This document shows, piece by piece, positions 56,037-64,000 of a stretch of 64,000 bases of DNA. The stretch's first letter is position 1; the number at the start of each line of letters is the position of its first letter. Source of the DNA: Roseateles_B sp041905785 (GTDB taxonomy: Bacteria; Pseudomonadota; Gammaproteobacteria; Burkholderiales; Burkholderiaceae_C); NCBI GenBank assembly GCA_041905785.1, contig JAYRKJ010000006.1:1-64000 (forward strand), in the 5' to 3' direction. Position numbers and translations under genes: made by a program. Under the pieces are notes generated by a model that saw only the letters and a program-made list of their open reading frames with translations, had not been told where the DNA came from and searched no databases.

Positions 56037-56582
56037 ATGGCCAGCCCCTTGCGCCCCGCCCTGGACCTGATGGCCCAGTACGCCGCCTACCATCGCGACC
56101 GCCGCAACATCGCCACGCATTTCATCGGCATCCCGCTGATCGTGTTCGCGATCGGCGTGCTGCTGGCACGCATCCCGCTGGACCTGGCGGGCCTCCATGC
56201 CAATGCCGCCTGGCTGCTGTGCGCGCTGAGCGCGCTGTGGTACCTCACCCGCGGCGCCCTGGTGCTGGGCCTGGCCACTGTGGCGGTCAATGCCCTGCTG
56301 ATGGCGCTGGCCACGCCCTTTGCACAGGGGTCGACCGCCGCGTGGCTGACGGCAGGCCTGGGCAGCTTCCTCGTGGGCTGGATCATCCAGTTCATCGGCC
56401 ACTACTACGAGGGGCGCAAACCGGCCTTCGTTGATGACCTGGTGGGCCTGCTGGTCGGGCCCATGTTCGTGGTGGGCGAGCTGCTGTTCGCCCTGGGCTG
56501 GGGCAAGGACATGCTGGCCGCCATCGAGACCCGCGTCGGCCCGACGCATGTGCGCGCGCTCAAGGCCTCGCGGCACGGCTGA
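56037..56582 (+). CDS. Mpo1-like/DUF962 membrane protein
   Basis: 181 residues with about four to five membrane helices. The DUF962 signatures are YAAYHRDRRNIATHFIGIPL (His-rich start) and GWIIQFIGHYYEGRKPAF. Yeast Mpo1 is an iron-dependent dioxygenase of 2-hydroxy fatty acids, and the conserved His residues (HRDRRN-x3-H and IGHYYE) are present here. ATG 56037 has gaggaga just upstream; the in-frame ATG at 56007 has none. Confidence 0.88.
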   Translation: MASPLRPALDLMAQYAAYHRDRRNIATHFIGIPLIVFAIGVLLARIPLDLAGLHANAAWLLCALSALWYLTRGALVLGLATVAVNALLMALATPFAQGSTAAWLTAGLGSFLVGWIIQFIGHYYEGRKPAFVDDLVGLLVGPMFVVGELLFALGWGKDMLAAIETRVGPTHVRALKASRHG

Positions 56583-56600
56583 GCGTCAGCCCTCTTTGCT

Positions 56601-57185
56601 TCAGTCCGCCTTCGGCCAGCGCTGCAGCACCTCGCCGGGTGCCGGCTTGCGCGAGGCGCCGCCGGCCTTGAGCGGCGTGCCCAGCGCGATCCAGCCCAGC
56701 AGGGTCTCGCCGGGCTCGCAGAAGGCGGCCACGGTGCCCGCGTCGCGCACCTTGGCGCCGGACAGCATCTTGGCGCCGAAGCCCAGCAGATGGGCCGCGT
56801 TGAGGAAGTTGGCCAAGGCGCCGCCCACGCAGGCCCATTGCTCGTGCGCCGGCACCAGCGGATGCCCCATGTCGATCCGGGCCACCACCGCCACCGTCAC
56901 CGGCGGGCGCAGCGCGCGCTCGGCGTCCAGTGCCGCACCGGCTTCGTCCTTGCCGGCCCGGCGTGCCGCGGCGGCAAACAGGTCCGCCATGCGCTGCCGC
57001 GCCTCGCCGCCGACCCACTTGAAGCGAAAGGGCACCAGCTCGCCGTGGTCCGGCCCGCGCAGGGCGGCGGCCACCATCAGCGCCAGCTGAGCTTCGTCGG
57101 GCCCAGGCTCGGCCAGGTGCTTGGGGCCGACGGAATGCCGGTCCAGCAAGGCCTGCAACAGTTCGGCGCCCGCGGTGCTGGCCAT
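56601..57185 (-). CDS. Nitroreductase-family protein (YdjA-like)
   Basis: 194 residues. FMN-binding nitroreductase fold: LLDRHSVGPKHLAEPGPDEA, LRGPDHGELVPFRFKWV, ACVGGALANFLNAAHLLGFG and GETLLGWIALGTP. Short relatives such as YdjA reduce nitro compounds or quinones. The start at 57185 lies 4 bases beyond the end of apbC, giving an operon. Longer upstream frames run into apbC and are shadows. Confidence 0.88.
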   Translation of the reverse strand: MASTAGAELLQALLDRHSVGPKHLAEPGPDEAQLALMVAAALRGPDHGELVPFRFKWVGGEARQRMADLFAAAARRAGKDEAGAALDAERALRPPVTVAVVARIDMGHPLVPAHEQWACVGGALANFLNAAHLLGFGAKMLSGAKVRDAGTVAAFCEPGETLLGWIALGTPLKAGGASRKPAPGEVLQRWPKAD

Positions 57186-57189
57186 GGCC

Positions 57190-58284
57190 TCAGCTGTTCT
57201 TGGAGATGGTGATGGTGGGGAACTTGGACGAATAGTCCTTGGCCTGCAGCGCGATGCGCGCCGCGACCTGCCGCGCGATGGCACGGTAGCGCTGGGCGAT
57301 CTCGCCCTCGGGCTCGGCCACCACGCTGGGCCGGCCGGCGTCGGCCTGCTCGCGGATGGACAGAGCCAGAGGCAGCCCGCCCAGATACGGCAGCCCGTAC
57401 TGCGCCGCCATCTTCTGACCGCCCTCGGCGCCGAAAATGTGCTCGGCATGGCCGCAGTTCGTGCAGACGTGCACCGCCATGTTCTCGACCAGGCCAAGGA
57501 TGGGCACGCCCACCTTCTCGAACATCTTCAAGCCCTTCTTGGCGTCGATCAGGGCAATGTCCTGCGGCGTGGTCACGATGACGGCGCCGGTGACGGGCAC
57601 GCGCTGGGACAGGGTCAGCTGGATGTCGCCCGTGCCGGGCGGCATGTCGACGATCAGGTAGTCCAGGTCCTGCCAGTTCGTCTGCCGCAGCAGTTGCTCC
57701 AGCGCCTGCGTGGCCATGGGGCCGCGCCAGACCATGGCCTGGTCCTCGGCAACAAGGAAGCCGATGGACATCAGCTGCACGCCATGCGCCGCCATGGGCT
57801 GCATGGTCTTGCCGTCCTTCGACTCGGGCTGGCCGCTGGCGCCCATCATCAGAGGCTGGCTGGGGCCGTAGATGTCGGCGTCCAGCAGGCCTACGCGGGC
57901 GCCTTCGGCCGCCAGGGCCAGGGCCAGGTTGGCCGCCGTGGTGCTCTTGCCCACGCCGCCCTTGCCCGAGGCCACGGCCACGATGTTCTTCACGCCCGGC
58001 AGCAGCTGCACGCCGCGCTGCACGGCGTGGGCCAACACGTGGGTGCCGATGCGGATGTCCACGCGCTCGATGCCAGGCACGCTGCGCGCCGCGGCAGCCA
58101 GGGACTCGCGCAGGGCCGCATGCAGCCCGGCGGCCGGATAAGCCATCTCCAGCTCGAAACTCAGGGCCTCGCCCTCGATGCGCAGCTGCTTGATCTGCTT
58201 GCTGCTGACGAAATCCTGCTGGGTCAGCGGATCGACGACGCGCTGCAGGGCCTGCAGCACCAGGGCTTCTTGATTCATGCTCAT
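57190..58284 (-). CDS. apbC: Fe-S cluster carrier ATPase ApbC/Mrp
   Basis: 364 residues. N-terminal MIP18-like domain (1-85), deviant Walker A GKGGVGKS (107-114), DADIYGPSQPLMMG, VDMPPGTGDIQLT and the cluster-binding CxxC (HVCTNCGHAEHIFG). It delivers Fe-S clusters to apoproteins. ATG 58284 is preferred over 58299 on spacing to gagag. Followed by the nitroreductase gene. Confidence 0.95.
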   Translation of the reverse strand: MSMNQEALVLQALQRVVDPLTQQDFVSSKQIKQLRIEGEALSFELEMAYPAAGLHAALRESLAAAARSVPGIERVDIRIGTHVLAHAVQRGVQLLPGVKNIVAVASGKGGVGKSTTAANLALALAAEGARVGLLDADIYGPSQPLMMGASGQPESKDGKTMQPMAAHGVQLMSIGFLVAEDQAMVWRGPMATQALEQLLRQTNWQDLDYLIVDMPPGTGDIQLTLSQRVPVTGAVIVTTPQDIALIDAKKGLKMFEKVGVPILGLVENMAVHVCTNCGHAEHIFGAEGGQKMAAQYGLPYLGGLPLALSIREQADAGRPSVVAEPEGEIAQRYRAIARQVAARIALQAKDYSSKFPTITISKNS

Positions 58285-58369
58285 GGGGAACTCTCGCAAG
58301 CCGCGCAGTCTAGCCCAGGGCCCTGGCAGGCGCGGGCATAGGCACGCGTGAAGCAGGGTCGGGACGGCC

Positions 58370-58984
58370 TCAGCGGCCGGCGCGCACCAGGGCCAGGCCG
58401 AAGCCGATGAAGACCAGGCCGCTGCCGCGCTGGAACCAGCGCCGTCCGTTTGCCGAACCCAGGAACTGCCGCACGGACTGGGCCGCCCAGGCGTAGAGAC
58501 TGTGGATGATCATCACCAGACTCGCATAGCTGAGCACCAGCAAGAGCAGCTGAGGGCCAGCGGCGCGCGCCGGATCCACGAACTGCGGCAGGATGGACAG
58601 GAAGAAGATGATGGCCTTGGGATTGGTGAACTGCAGCGTCAGGCCTTCGAGGAAGCGACGCCGCGGGCTCTGCACCGGCGCCTGCGCCGTGTCGGTCCAG
58701 CCGTGGGTGGGCGCACGCCAGAGCTTGAACCCCAGCCAGACCAGATAGGCCGCGCCCAGCAGCTTGATCACGGTGAAGGCCAGCGCCGACTGCGCCAGCA
58801 GGAGGCCCAGGCTGGTGGCCGAGATGCCGGCCACCACGGCCGCGCCCGCCGCCACGCCGGCAATGCCCGGCAGGCTGCCGCGCCAGCCCAGGCGAAGGGC
58901 GTTGTTGAGCGAGAGCATCACGCCGGGGCCGGGGCTGGCCACCGTCGCGGCGGCGACCAGCAGGAAGAGCAGGTACAGCTTCAT
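58370..58984 (-). CDS. LysE/RhtB-family exporter
   Basis: 204 residues with about six membrane helices. N-terminal VAAATVASPGPGVMLSLNNA is the LysE signature, and LEGLTLQFTNPKAIIFFLSI is diagnostic. It exports amino acids or small metabolites; the substrate is unknown. ATG 58984 fits the family N-terminus (MKLYLLFLLV); longer frames add non-family sequence. It lies 19 bases after the glycosyltransferase gene. Confidence 0.92.
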   Translation of the reverse strand: MKLYLLFLLVAAATVASPGPGVMLSLNNALRLGWRGSLPGIAGVAAGAAVVAGISATSLGLLLAQSALAFTVIKLLGAAYLVWLGFKLWRAPTHGWTDTAQAPVQSPRRRFLEGLTLQFTNPKAIIFFLSILPQFVDPARAAGPQLLLLVLSYASLVMIIHSLYAWAAQSVRQFLGSANGRRWFQRGSGLVFIGFGLALVRAGR

Positions 58985-59003
58985 GACAGCATGCCAGCCG
59001 GCC

Positions 59004-60593
59004 TCAGTTGGCCGGACACAGCCCCGGCTGCTCCGGTGCGACGATGGACCACTCGACTTCCAGCCGAGGGCCCGTGCCGCGGCGCGTCCAGGGCAGCTCG
59101 ATGCGGCCGTGCGCGTAGGCCTGCTCGCGCAGCTCGTCGACGGCGCGAGGGAGCTGGCCCAGGTCGCGCACATCGATCACCAGCATGGCACCGCACTGCC
59201 GGATCATCGCCGGCTTGACCCAGGGCGACTTCTGCGGATCGGCGTCCAGAAACACCAGCGGATGCGTGGGCGCATGCACCGAGACATTGCCGGCCAGCCA
59301 GGTCTCGCCCACCAGGAGGCGCAAAGGCCCGGGCTGATGCCGGCGCCAGACGGCATCCACCTGCGCAGCGAGGTTCTGGGCCGGAAAGTTGGCGCGGGCC
59401 GGGCGGTCCTTGAGGTCCACCAGCCAGCCATTGGCCAGGGCCTGGCTCAGCGCCATCAGCAGCTCGAAGACCACCGCGATGGCCAGCGCCGTGCGCACCA
59501 GGCGGTTGGGCTCATGGGTCGGCACGAAGCGCATCAGCCACAGGCCCAGCACCACGAAAAAGGTGGCCGCCCAGGCCGAGCCCAGCTTCACGCCGGCCAC
59601 GCCCAGCAGCGCGGTCAGCAGCACCGGGCCCAGGGCCATGAAGGCGATGAAGCGCGCCTCGGGACGGTCCTGTGCATCGGCCAAGGGCCAGCGCGCCTGC
59701 TTGCGCAGCAGCCACGCCATCAGCCCGGTGGCCAGCAGCAAGGGCAGGGCCCGGCCGAACTGGATCACCACGAAATTCAGCAGGCGCCCCCAGTGGCCCA
59801 GCTGCGAGGCGTCGTTCTCACCATTGACGGCCTTGCTGACGTAGCCCAGGCTGGGCGCGCCTTCACGCAGCAGCCACTGCACATGCGGTGCGAACAGCAC
59901 GGTCGCCACCAGCAGGGCAAGACCTGCCCCCAGCCAGGGGCGCAGCCGGTGCATGCGGGCATCCTGGATCATCCACAGGCCCAGCACCGCCAGCCAGATC
60001 AAGGCGCTGTACTTGGTCAGCATGCACAGCGCCGCCGCCAGGCCGGCCAGCAGCCAGCGCCACCAGCCGCCCTCGCGCACGGCCAGCAGGCCGGTCCACA
60101 GCAGCAGGGCCACGGGCATCAGCTGCACCGTGTTGTGGTTGGCCATGATGCCGTGGATGCCGTGGTAGACCAGCAGGCTGCTCAGCAGCACCGCGCTGAG
60201 CGCGCGCGCCGGCGACATCACCAGCAGCCCGATGCGCCAGACCATGTAGAGCATCAGCACCACGCTCAGCTGCGCGGCGAAGAAGGTCACCCAGATCTGC
60301 TTGCCCAGCAGATGGGTCCAGAAGCTGAGCCACCAGGTGGGAAAAGGCGGGTGCTTGTAGTAGCCCCACTGCAGGGACTGCTGCCAGACCAGCTGCTCGA
60401 TGTTGTCCCAGGGCGGGGCGCGGTGCGTCAGCGCTGAGCTGACGACCCACAGCAGGGCATGGAAGACGAGGAAGGCGACAAGCAGGCGGCCGGTGTCGCG
60501 GCGGCTGTGCATGTCCAGGGTCCAGGGGCCCAGGCGCAGGCCGGCGCTGCGCGGCGGCGCGCCCAGGCTGATGACGTCCTTGCTGCTGTCCAT
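59004..60593 (-). CDS. GT39/ArnT-like membrane glycosyltransferase
   Basis: 529 residues with about 10-12 membrane helices. The early periplasmic loop APPWDNIEQLVWQQSLQWGY then YKHPPFPTWW resembles GT39/GT83 enzymes that use a polyprenyl-phosphate sugar donor; acidic residues there are the likely catalytic site. A C-terminal soluble domain follows (about 400-529). The acceptor (lipid A or another envelope glycan) is unknown. ATG 60593 is chosen; the frame is open to 60647. Confidence 0.85.
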   Translation of the reverse strand: MDSSKDVISLGAPPRSAGLRLGPWTLDMHSRRDTGRLLVAFLVFHALLWVVSSALTHRAPPWDNIEQLVWQQSLQWGYYKHPPFPTWWLSFWTHLLGKQIWVTFFAAQLSVVLMLYMVWRIGLLVMSPARALSAVLLSSLLVYHGIHGIMANHNTVQLMPVALLLWTGLLAVREGGWWRWLLAGLAAALCMLTKYSALIWLAVLGLWMIQDARMHRLRPWLGAGLALLVATVLFAPHVQWLLREGAPSLGYVSKAVNGENDASQLGHWGRLLNFVVIQFGRALPLLLATGLMAWLLRKQARWPLADAQDRPEARFIAFMALGPVLLTALLGVAGVKLGSAWAATFFVVLGLWLMRFVPTHEPNRLVRTALAIAVVFELLMALSQALANGWLVDLKDRPARANFPAQNLAAQVDAVWRRHQPGPLRLLVGETWLAGNVSVHAPTHPLVFLDADPQKSPWVKPAMIRQCGAMLVIDVRDLGQLPRAVDELREQAYAHGRIELPWTRRGTGPRLEVEWSIVAPEQPGLCPAN

Positions 60594-60733
60594 GGCCTCT
60601 GTTGCCCTCTCCCACCCGTGCCGCAGCCTCGGCACGGCTGCTTGCAAAACTCATCATGATACTGAAACACTTTTTCACACACCTTGCAGCGGGCGCAGGC
60701 CGTTCCATCCGGCAACTCAAACCGTGCAATGAC
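60594..60733 (-). other. Cys-rich frame remnant upstream of the GT39 gene
   Basis: One minus-strand frame reads a zinc-ribbon-like sequence (GTACARCKVCEKVF, then CKQPCRGCG) with two CxxC-type pairs and lower-GC codons than the neighbours. It has no ATG start (only TTG at 60715), follows a stop at the hlyD end and then runs into the GT39 gene out of frame. It may be a gene relic or chance. The rest of the 167-base interval shows no promoter I can name. Confidence 0.3.
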
Positions 60734-60760
60734 GCACGGTGCGCGAGGTCGCCGGGCCCC

Positions 60761-61930
60761 TCAGCGTTCGCGCAGGGATTCGTCGAGCACTTTGGTGATG
60801 GGCTTGGTCAGGTACGACATCACGGTGCGATGGCCGGTCACGATGTCAACGACGCAGGTCATGCCCGGCTGGATTTCGATGCGCCGGTCCGGATGCGTCT
60901 GGTTATAGGCCTCCAGCTTCGCGTGGTCCAGGGCGATCTGGATGCGGTAGTAGAGGCTCTCACCCTGGCTCATGCGCTCCGACAGCACGTCGGGGCTGAT
61001 GTACCTCACCCGGCCTTGAAGAGCGCCGTAGATGCTGTAGTCATAGGCATCCAGCTTGACGGAGGTGGGCAGGCCCACGCGCATCTGCGCGATGTCGGCC
61101 GGCCGCAGCTTGACCTCGACGATCAGCTCGCTGGCGGTGGGTACCAGTTCCAGGATCACATCGCCCGGCCGCACCTTGGCACCTGGCGTGGTGGTCTGGA
61201 TGTTCTTGACCAGCCCATCGGCGGGCGCGCGAACCTCCGTTCGCTCTAATCCGGCAGCGCGCTCGGCCAGCACTTGTTCCTGCGTGGCGAGCTCTTCCTC
61301 CGCCTTTGTCATCTCGGCCTGGGTCTCCTGGAAGTAGCGGCTGCGCCGCGCGGTGATCTGGCCGGACAGATCCGCCACCACGCGCTCCAGGCGGATGACC
61401 TCGGCCTGTCCGATGTCGCCGCTGGCCAGCAGCGGGCGGCTGAGGGCCAGTTCTTGCTCGGCCAGCGCCAGGCTGCGCTGCATGGCCGCGATGTCGCCAT
61501 TCACGGCGCCCTGCCGGCGCTTGAACAGCTCGGTCTGGTTGGCCGCGAAATTGGGATAGGCCAGCACCTCCTTGGGCAGGATCAGGGGCTGATCCAGCAC
61601 CTCGGCATGCAGGCGGGCCAGGGCGGCCTTGAGCGCGGCCACCTTGGCCTTGCTGTCGCGGAAGGCCGCCTCGGCCTGGCCGCGATCCATGCGGGCGAGC
61701 ACCTGCCCCTGACGGACCCGCTGGCCTTCCTGCACCAGCACCGCCTGCACGACGCCGTCCACCGCCACTTGCACGACCTGCGTGCGTGCACTGGCGATCA
61801 CCAGGCCGGTCGCGTGGGAGCTCTGGACGATCTCGGCGACGGCGGCCCAGCCACCGAGCATCAGCATCAGCGTCATCAGCGCCAGCAGGGCGAGGATGTG
61901 GCGCCGCAGGAGCGAAGAGGTCTTGTTCAT
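60761..61930 (-). CDS. Type I secretion membrane fusion protein (HlyD family)
   Basis: 389 residues. Single N-terminal membrane helix (about 10-31), biotinyl-lipoyl-like halves (VDGVVQAVLVQEGQRVRQGQ; EVRAPADGLVKNIQTTTPGA), a long helical hairpin (about 90-225) and a C-terminal signature VQPGMTCVVDIVTGHRTVMS-like (IQPGMTCVVDIVTGHRTVM). It bridges the ABC exporter to a TolC-type channel. ATGA-type overlap with the ABC gene. No TolC gene is in view. Confidence 0.93.
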   Translation of the reverse strand: MNKTSSLLRRHILALLALMTLMLMLGGWAAVAEIVQSSHATGLVIASARTQVVQVAVDGVVQAVLVQEGQRVRQGQVLARMDRGQAEAAFRDSKAKVAALKAALARLHAEVLDQPLILPKEVLAYPNFAANQTELFKRRQGAVNGDIAAMQRSLALAEQELALSRPLLASGDIGQAEVIRLERVVADLSGQITARRSRYFQETQAEMTKAEEELATQEQVLAERAAGLERTEVRAPADGLVKNIQTTTPGAKVRPGDVILELVPTASELIVEVKLRPADIAQMRVGLPTSVKLDAYDYSIYGALQGRVRYISPDVLSERMSQGESLYYRIQIALDHAKLEAYNQTHPDRRIEIQPGMTCVVDIVTGHRTVMSYLTKPITKVLDESLRER

Positions 61931-64000
61931 GCGGCAGCTCCCATCGCGGCGTCGCCCCGCGCCCCGGCGGGCGAGGCCCCGGCCGAGGCCTGCTGCAGGC
62001 GCCGCGCCAGTTCGGCCTTGCCCCCGTCCAGTACGATGCCGCGCTCGCCCAAGACGACCACCCGGTCGACCAGGCCCAGCAAGGCAGGCTTATGGGTGAC
62101 AAGCACCAAGGTCTGCTCCGGGCGCAGGCGCTCTCGCAACGCCGCCAGGCAGCGGGCCTCGCTGTGCTCGTCCATCCAGGCCGTAGGCTCGTCCAGCAGC
62201 CAGACATCCGGTCGGGACAACAGGGTCCGGGTGAACGCCACCAGCTGCTTCTGTCCGCCCGAGAGGCCTTCTCCGCCCTCCATGATGGGAAGATCAAGGC
62301 CCTGCGGATGGCGGGCGATGATCTCGCCCACGCCCGTGCGCTGGCAGACGTCCAGCAGCTCCGACTCGCTGGGCACGGCAGACACGCCCAGCAGCAGGTT
62401 CTCGCGCAGGGTGCCGGCGAACAGCCGCGCCTGCTGCGGCAGGAAGGCCAGGCGCTCGCTCAGCAGCTCGCGGTCAATCTGCTGCAGCTCCAGGCCGTCC
62501 AGCAGCGCCCGGCCGGACTGAGCGCGGTACAGGCCCGCCAGCAGCTTGAGCAGGGTGGTCTTGCCCGCGCCGGTGGGCCCGATGAGGGCCAGCTTCTCGC
62601 CGGGGCCGATGGACAGCTGGCGGATGTTGACGGTCTCCGGTCTGCCGGGATAGGTGAAGCGCAAGTCCGCGAGTTCGTACGCACCCCGGATGCGCTCGGG
62701 CCGCAGCGGCCGGTCCACGCCCTGGTTGTCTTGCTCAAGCGCGAACACCTTTTCCAGGTTGTTCAGGGCGGTCCTGGCCTGCGCCCATTGCACGATGAGA
62801 CCAGGCAGGGCCGCCACCGGCGCCAGCACGCGGCCGGACAGGATGGAACAGGCAATCAGCGCCCCGACCGTGAGACGGCCTGAAGAGCTGGCAATGTAGG
62901 CGCCCAGGCCGACGATGGCCACATAGCTGGCCTGCTGGATGAACGCAGCGATGTAGCCGGCATGCTCGCTGTGATGGCGGACGGCGGCGTCCTCCTCGAC
63001 GGTCGCAGCATTGAGCGTGCGCCAGTGTGCGGTCTGGCGTGCGCGCCCGCCGTAGGCCTTGAGGCTTTCGGCGTTCTCGATGGTCTCGACCAGCAGGCCG
63101 AACTTACGGTTGGCCATCGAGATGCCCCGCTCGGCATGGGCGGCGATGCGGCGCCGGTAGAGCAGGCCCACGCCCAGCGCCGCGGCGGCGAAGACCAGGG
63201 GCACGAGCGCCATCTCCGCGCCGCCCACCGCAAAGATCACCAGCAGGAACAGCAGGGCGAAAGGCGCGTCGGCAGCCACGTACAGCGTGGCTGCTGCGAG
63301 AAAGGCCCGGATGGATTCATAGCTCCGGATCTGCGCCGACAGGCTGCCCACGCTGCGGGGGAACTGGTCCATGCGGATGCGAGTGAGCCGCTCGAAGATG
63401 GCCTGGGACACGCTGAGGTCGATGCGCTTCATGGCCTCCTCGACCAGGCGCGAGCGCATGAGTTTGATGAGCAGCTCCATCAGGGCTGCCGCCACGACGC
63501 CAACCGTCAGCACCAGCAGCGTGGACAGGCCTTGGGTGGGGATCACACGGTCATAGACCTGCATGCTGTACAGAGAGCCGCCCAGCGCCAGCAGGTTGGC
63601 ACACAGGGCCGCGGCAGCCGCGATGCCGAACAGCGGCCAGCCCTGGCGGAAGGCCGTGCGGAACAGGGCGGCGGCGCTGGGGCTGTGCGCGCGGACGCTG
63701 CCGGCATCGGGCAGCAGCGCGGCGAAGCAGGCCGGCTCCCCGGCGGCCAGGCGGGCCGTCTCCAGCAGTTGCAGGCCATCCGGGGACTCGAAACGCCAGG
63801 CGCCCTCGGCGGCCTGTCCGGTGACGAGACCCCAGCCCAGCCCCGGCACATGACCCACCAGGGGCAAGGCTTCGGGAGAGGGCAAGGGCCGCCAGGACGG
63901 CGCGCTCAGCCTCATGTCGCTCAGCAGCGCAGCCACTGCAGCTGCAGACAAGCCCGGTGTCGACGCCAGCCCTGCGCCCTGCCCTGCCTGCACCGCGTCG
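61927..64000 (-). CDS. Type I secretion ABC exporter (5' end beyond window)
   Basis: At least 690 residues; the frame stays open to the right edge. The N-terminal ~120 residues look like a C39-like domain without the catalytic Cys (CLD, as in RTX/LapB exporters). A six-helix membrane domain follows, then the nucleotide-binding domain with Walker A GPTGAGKTT, signature LSGGQ and Walker B VWLLDEPTA. It exports large RTX-type or adhesin proteins with the HlyD partner. No substrate gene is visible in the window. Confidence 0.93.
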   Translation of the reverse strand, partial: DAVQAGQGAGLASTPGLSAAAVAALLSDMRLSAPSWRPLPSPEALPLVGHVPGLGWGLVTGQAAEGAWRFESPDGLQLLETARLAAGEPACFAALLPDAGSVRAHSPSAAALFRTAFRQGWPLFGIAAAAALCANLLALGGSLYSMQVYDRVIPTQGLSTLLVLTVGVVAAALMELLIKLMRSRLVEEAMKRIDLSVSQAIFERLTRIRMDQFPRSVGSLSAQIRSYESIRAFLAAATLYVAADAPFALLFLLVIFAVGGAEMALVPLVFAAAALGVGLLYRRRIAAHAERGISMANRKFGLLVETIENAESLKAYGGRARQTAHWRTLNAATVEEDAAVRHHSEHAGYIAAFIQQASYVAIVGLGAYIASSSGRLTVGALIACSILSGRVLAPVAALPGLIVQWAQARTALNNLEKVFALEQDNQGVDRPLRPERIRGAYELADLRFTYPGRPETVNIRQLSIGPGEKLALIGPTGAGKTTLLKLLAGLYRAQSGRALLDGLELQQIDRELLSERLAFLPQQARLFAGTLRENLLLGVSAVPSESELLDVCQRTGVGEIIARHPQGLDLPIMEGGEGLSGGQKQLVAFTRTLLSRPDVWLLDEPTAWMDEHSEARCLAALRERLRPEQTLVLVTHKPALLGLVDRVVVLGERGIVLDGGKAELARRLQQASAGASPAGARGDAAMGAAA

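Overview
The window is high-GC DNA from a betaproteobacterium. It is most likely a Burkholderiales member of the Roseateles/Mitsuaria/Rubrivivax type. The grounds are strong GC3 bias, an ompR-envZ pair, ispD/ispF, a RelA-type synthetase next to tRNA-Val, a clpB/moaE/crcB neighbourhood, and bdhA. No ribosomal RNA, insertion sequence, integrase or CRISPR array was seen. There is one assembly gap (100 N at 10090-10189).

Region 1 (1-16842, minus strand) is a single giant YD/Rhs-repeat polymorphic-toxin-type gene whose 3' end runs off the left edge. It has YD-repeat shells, two lectin-like (SPRY/ConA-like) inserts, a tandem array of ~240-codon cassettes, a block of non-YD beta-sandwich sequence, a LysM domain and a hydrophobic pre-toxin-like stretch. 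The N-run lies inside the cassette array. Comparison with the intact sister cassette predicts 422 missing bases, and that length restores the reading frame.

Region 2 (17260-38603, plus strand) is one long, tightly overlapping cluster: two TPR genes, then fliQ-fliR-flhB-flhA-flgF-flgG-flgA-flgH-flgI-flgB-flgC-fliE-fliF-(FliG-N-like)-fliH-fliI-fliJ-fliK-like-flgD-flgE-(short FliM-like)-fliN-fliO-fliP-fliA. It encodes a full flagellar type III export gate, ATPase complex, MS ring, rod, P and L rings, hook and a sigma-28-type factor. It has no flagellin, filament cap, hook-filament junction proteins, FlgJ, stator (MotA/MotB) or chemotaxis genes. In place of fliG there is a 157-residue protein resembling only the FliF-binding N-domain. 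The FliM-like protein lacks the N-terminal CheY-binding motif. FlgD is short and FlgH has no lipobox cysteine. My reading is a flagellum-derived envelope-spanning secretion or hook structure that has lost rotation and filament. This is the most interesting item in the window. It is divergently transcribed from the giant toxin-like gene across a 417-bp shared control region.

Region 3 (38614-54346) is mostly housekeeping: a small unknown gene convergent with fliA, tRNA-Val(GAC) with a clear intrinsic terminator, relA, an alpha/beta hydrolase, bdhA, a SIMPL-domain protein, ompR-envZ, ispD-(small membrane protein)-ispF, an Npt-like MFS carrier, a secreted-type epimerase, clpB with a good RpoH promoter, and a DUF1993 protein.

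Region 4 (54353-64000) carries crcB, moaE, a Crp/Fnr regulator with a palindromic operator candidate, a Mpo1/DUF962 membrane protein, a nitroreductase, the Fe-S carrier apbC/mrp, a LysE exporter, a GT39-like glycosyltransferase, and a type I secretion pair (HlyD adaptor and ABC exporter). The exporter runs off the right edge.
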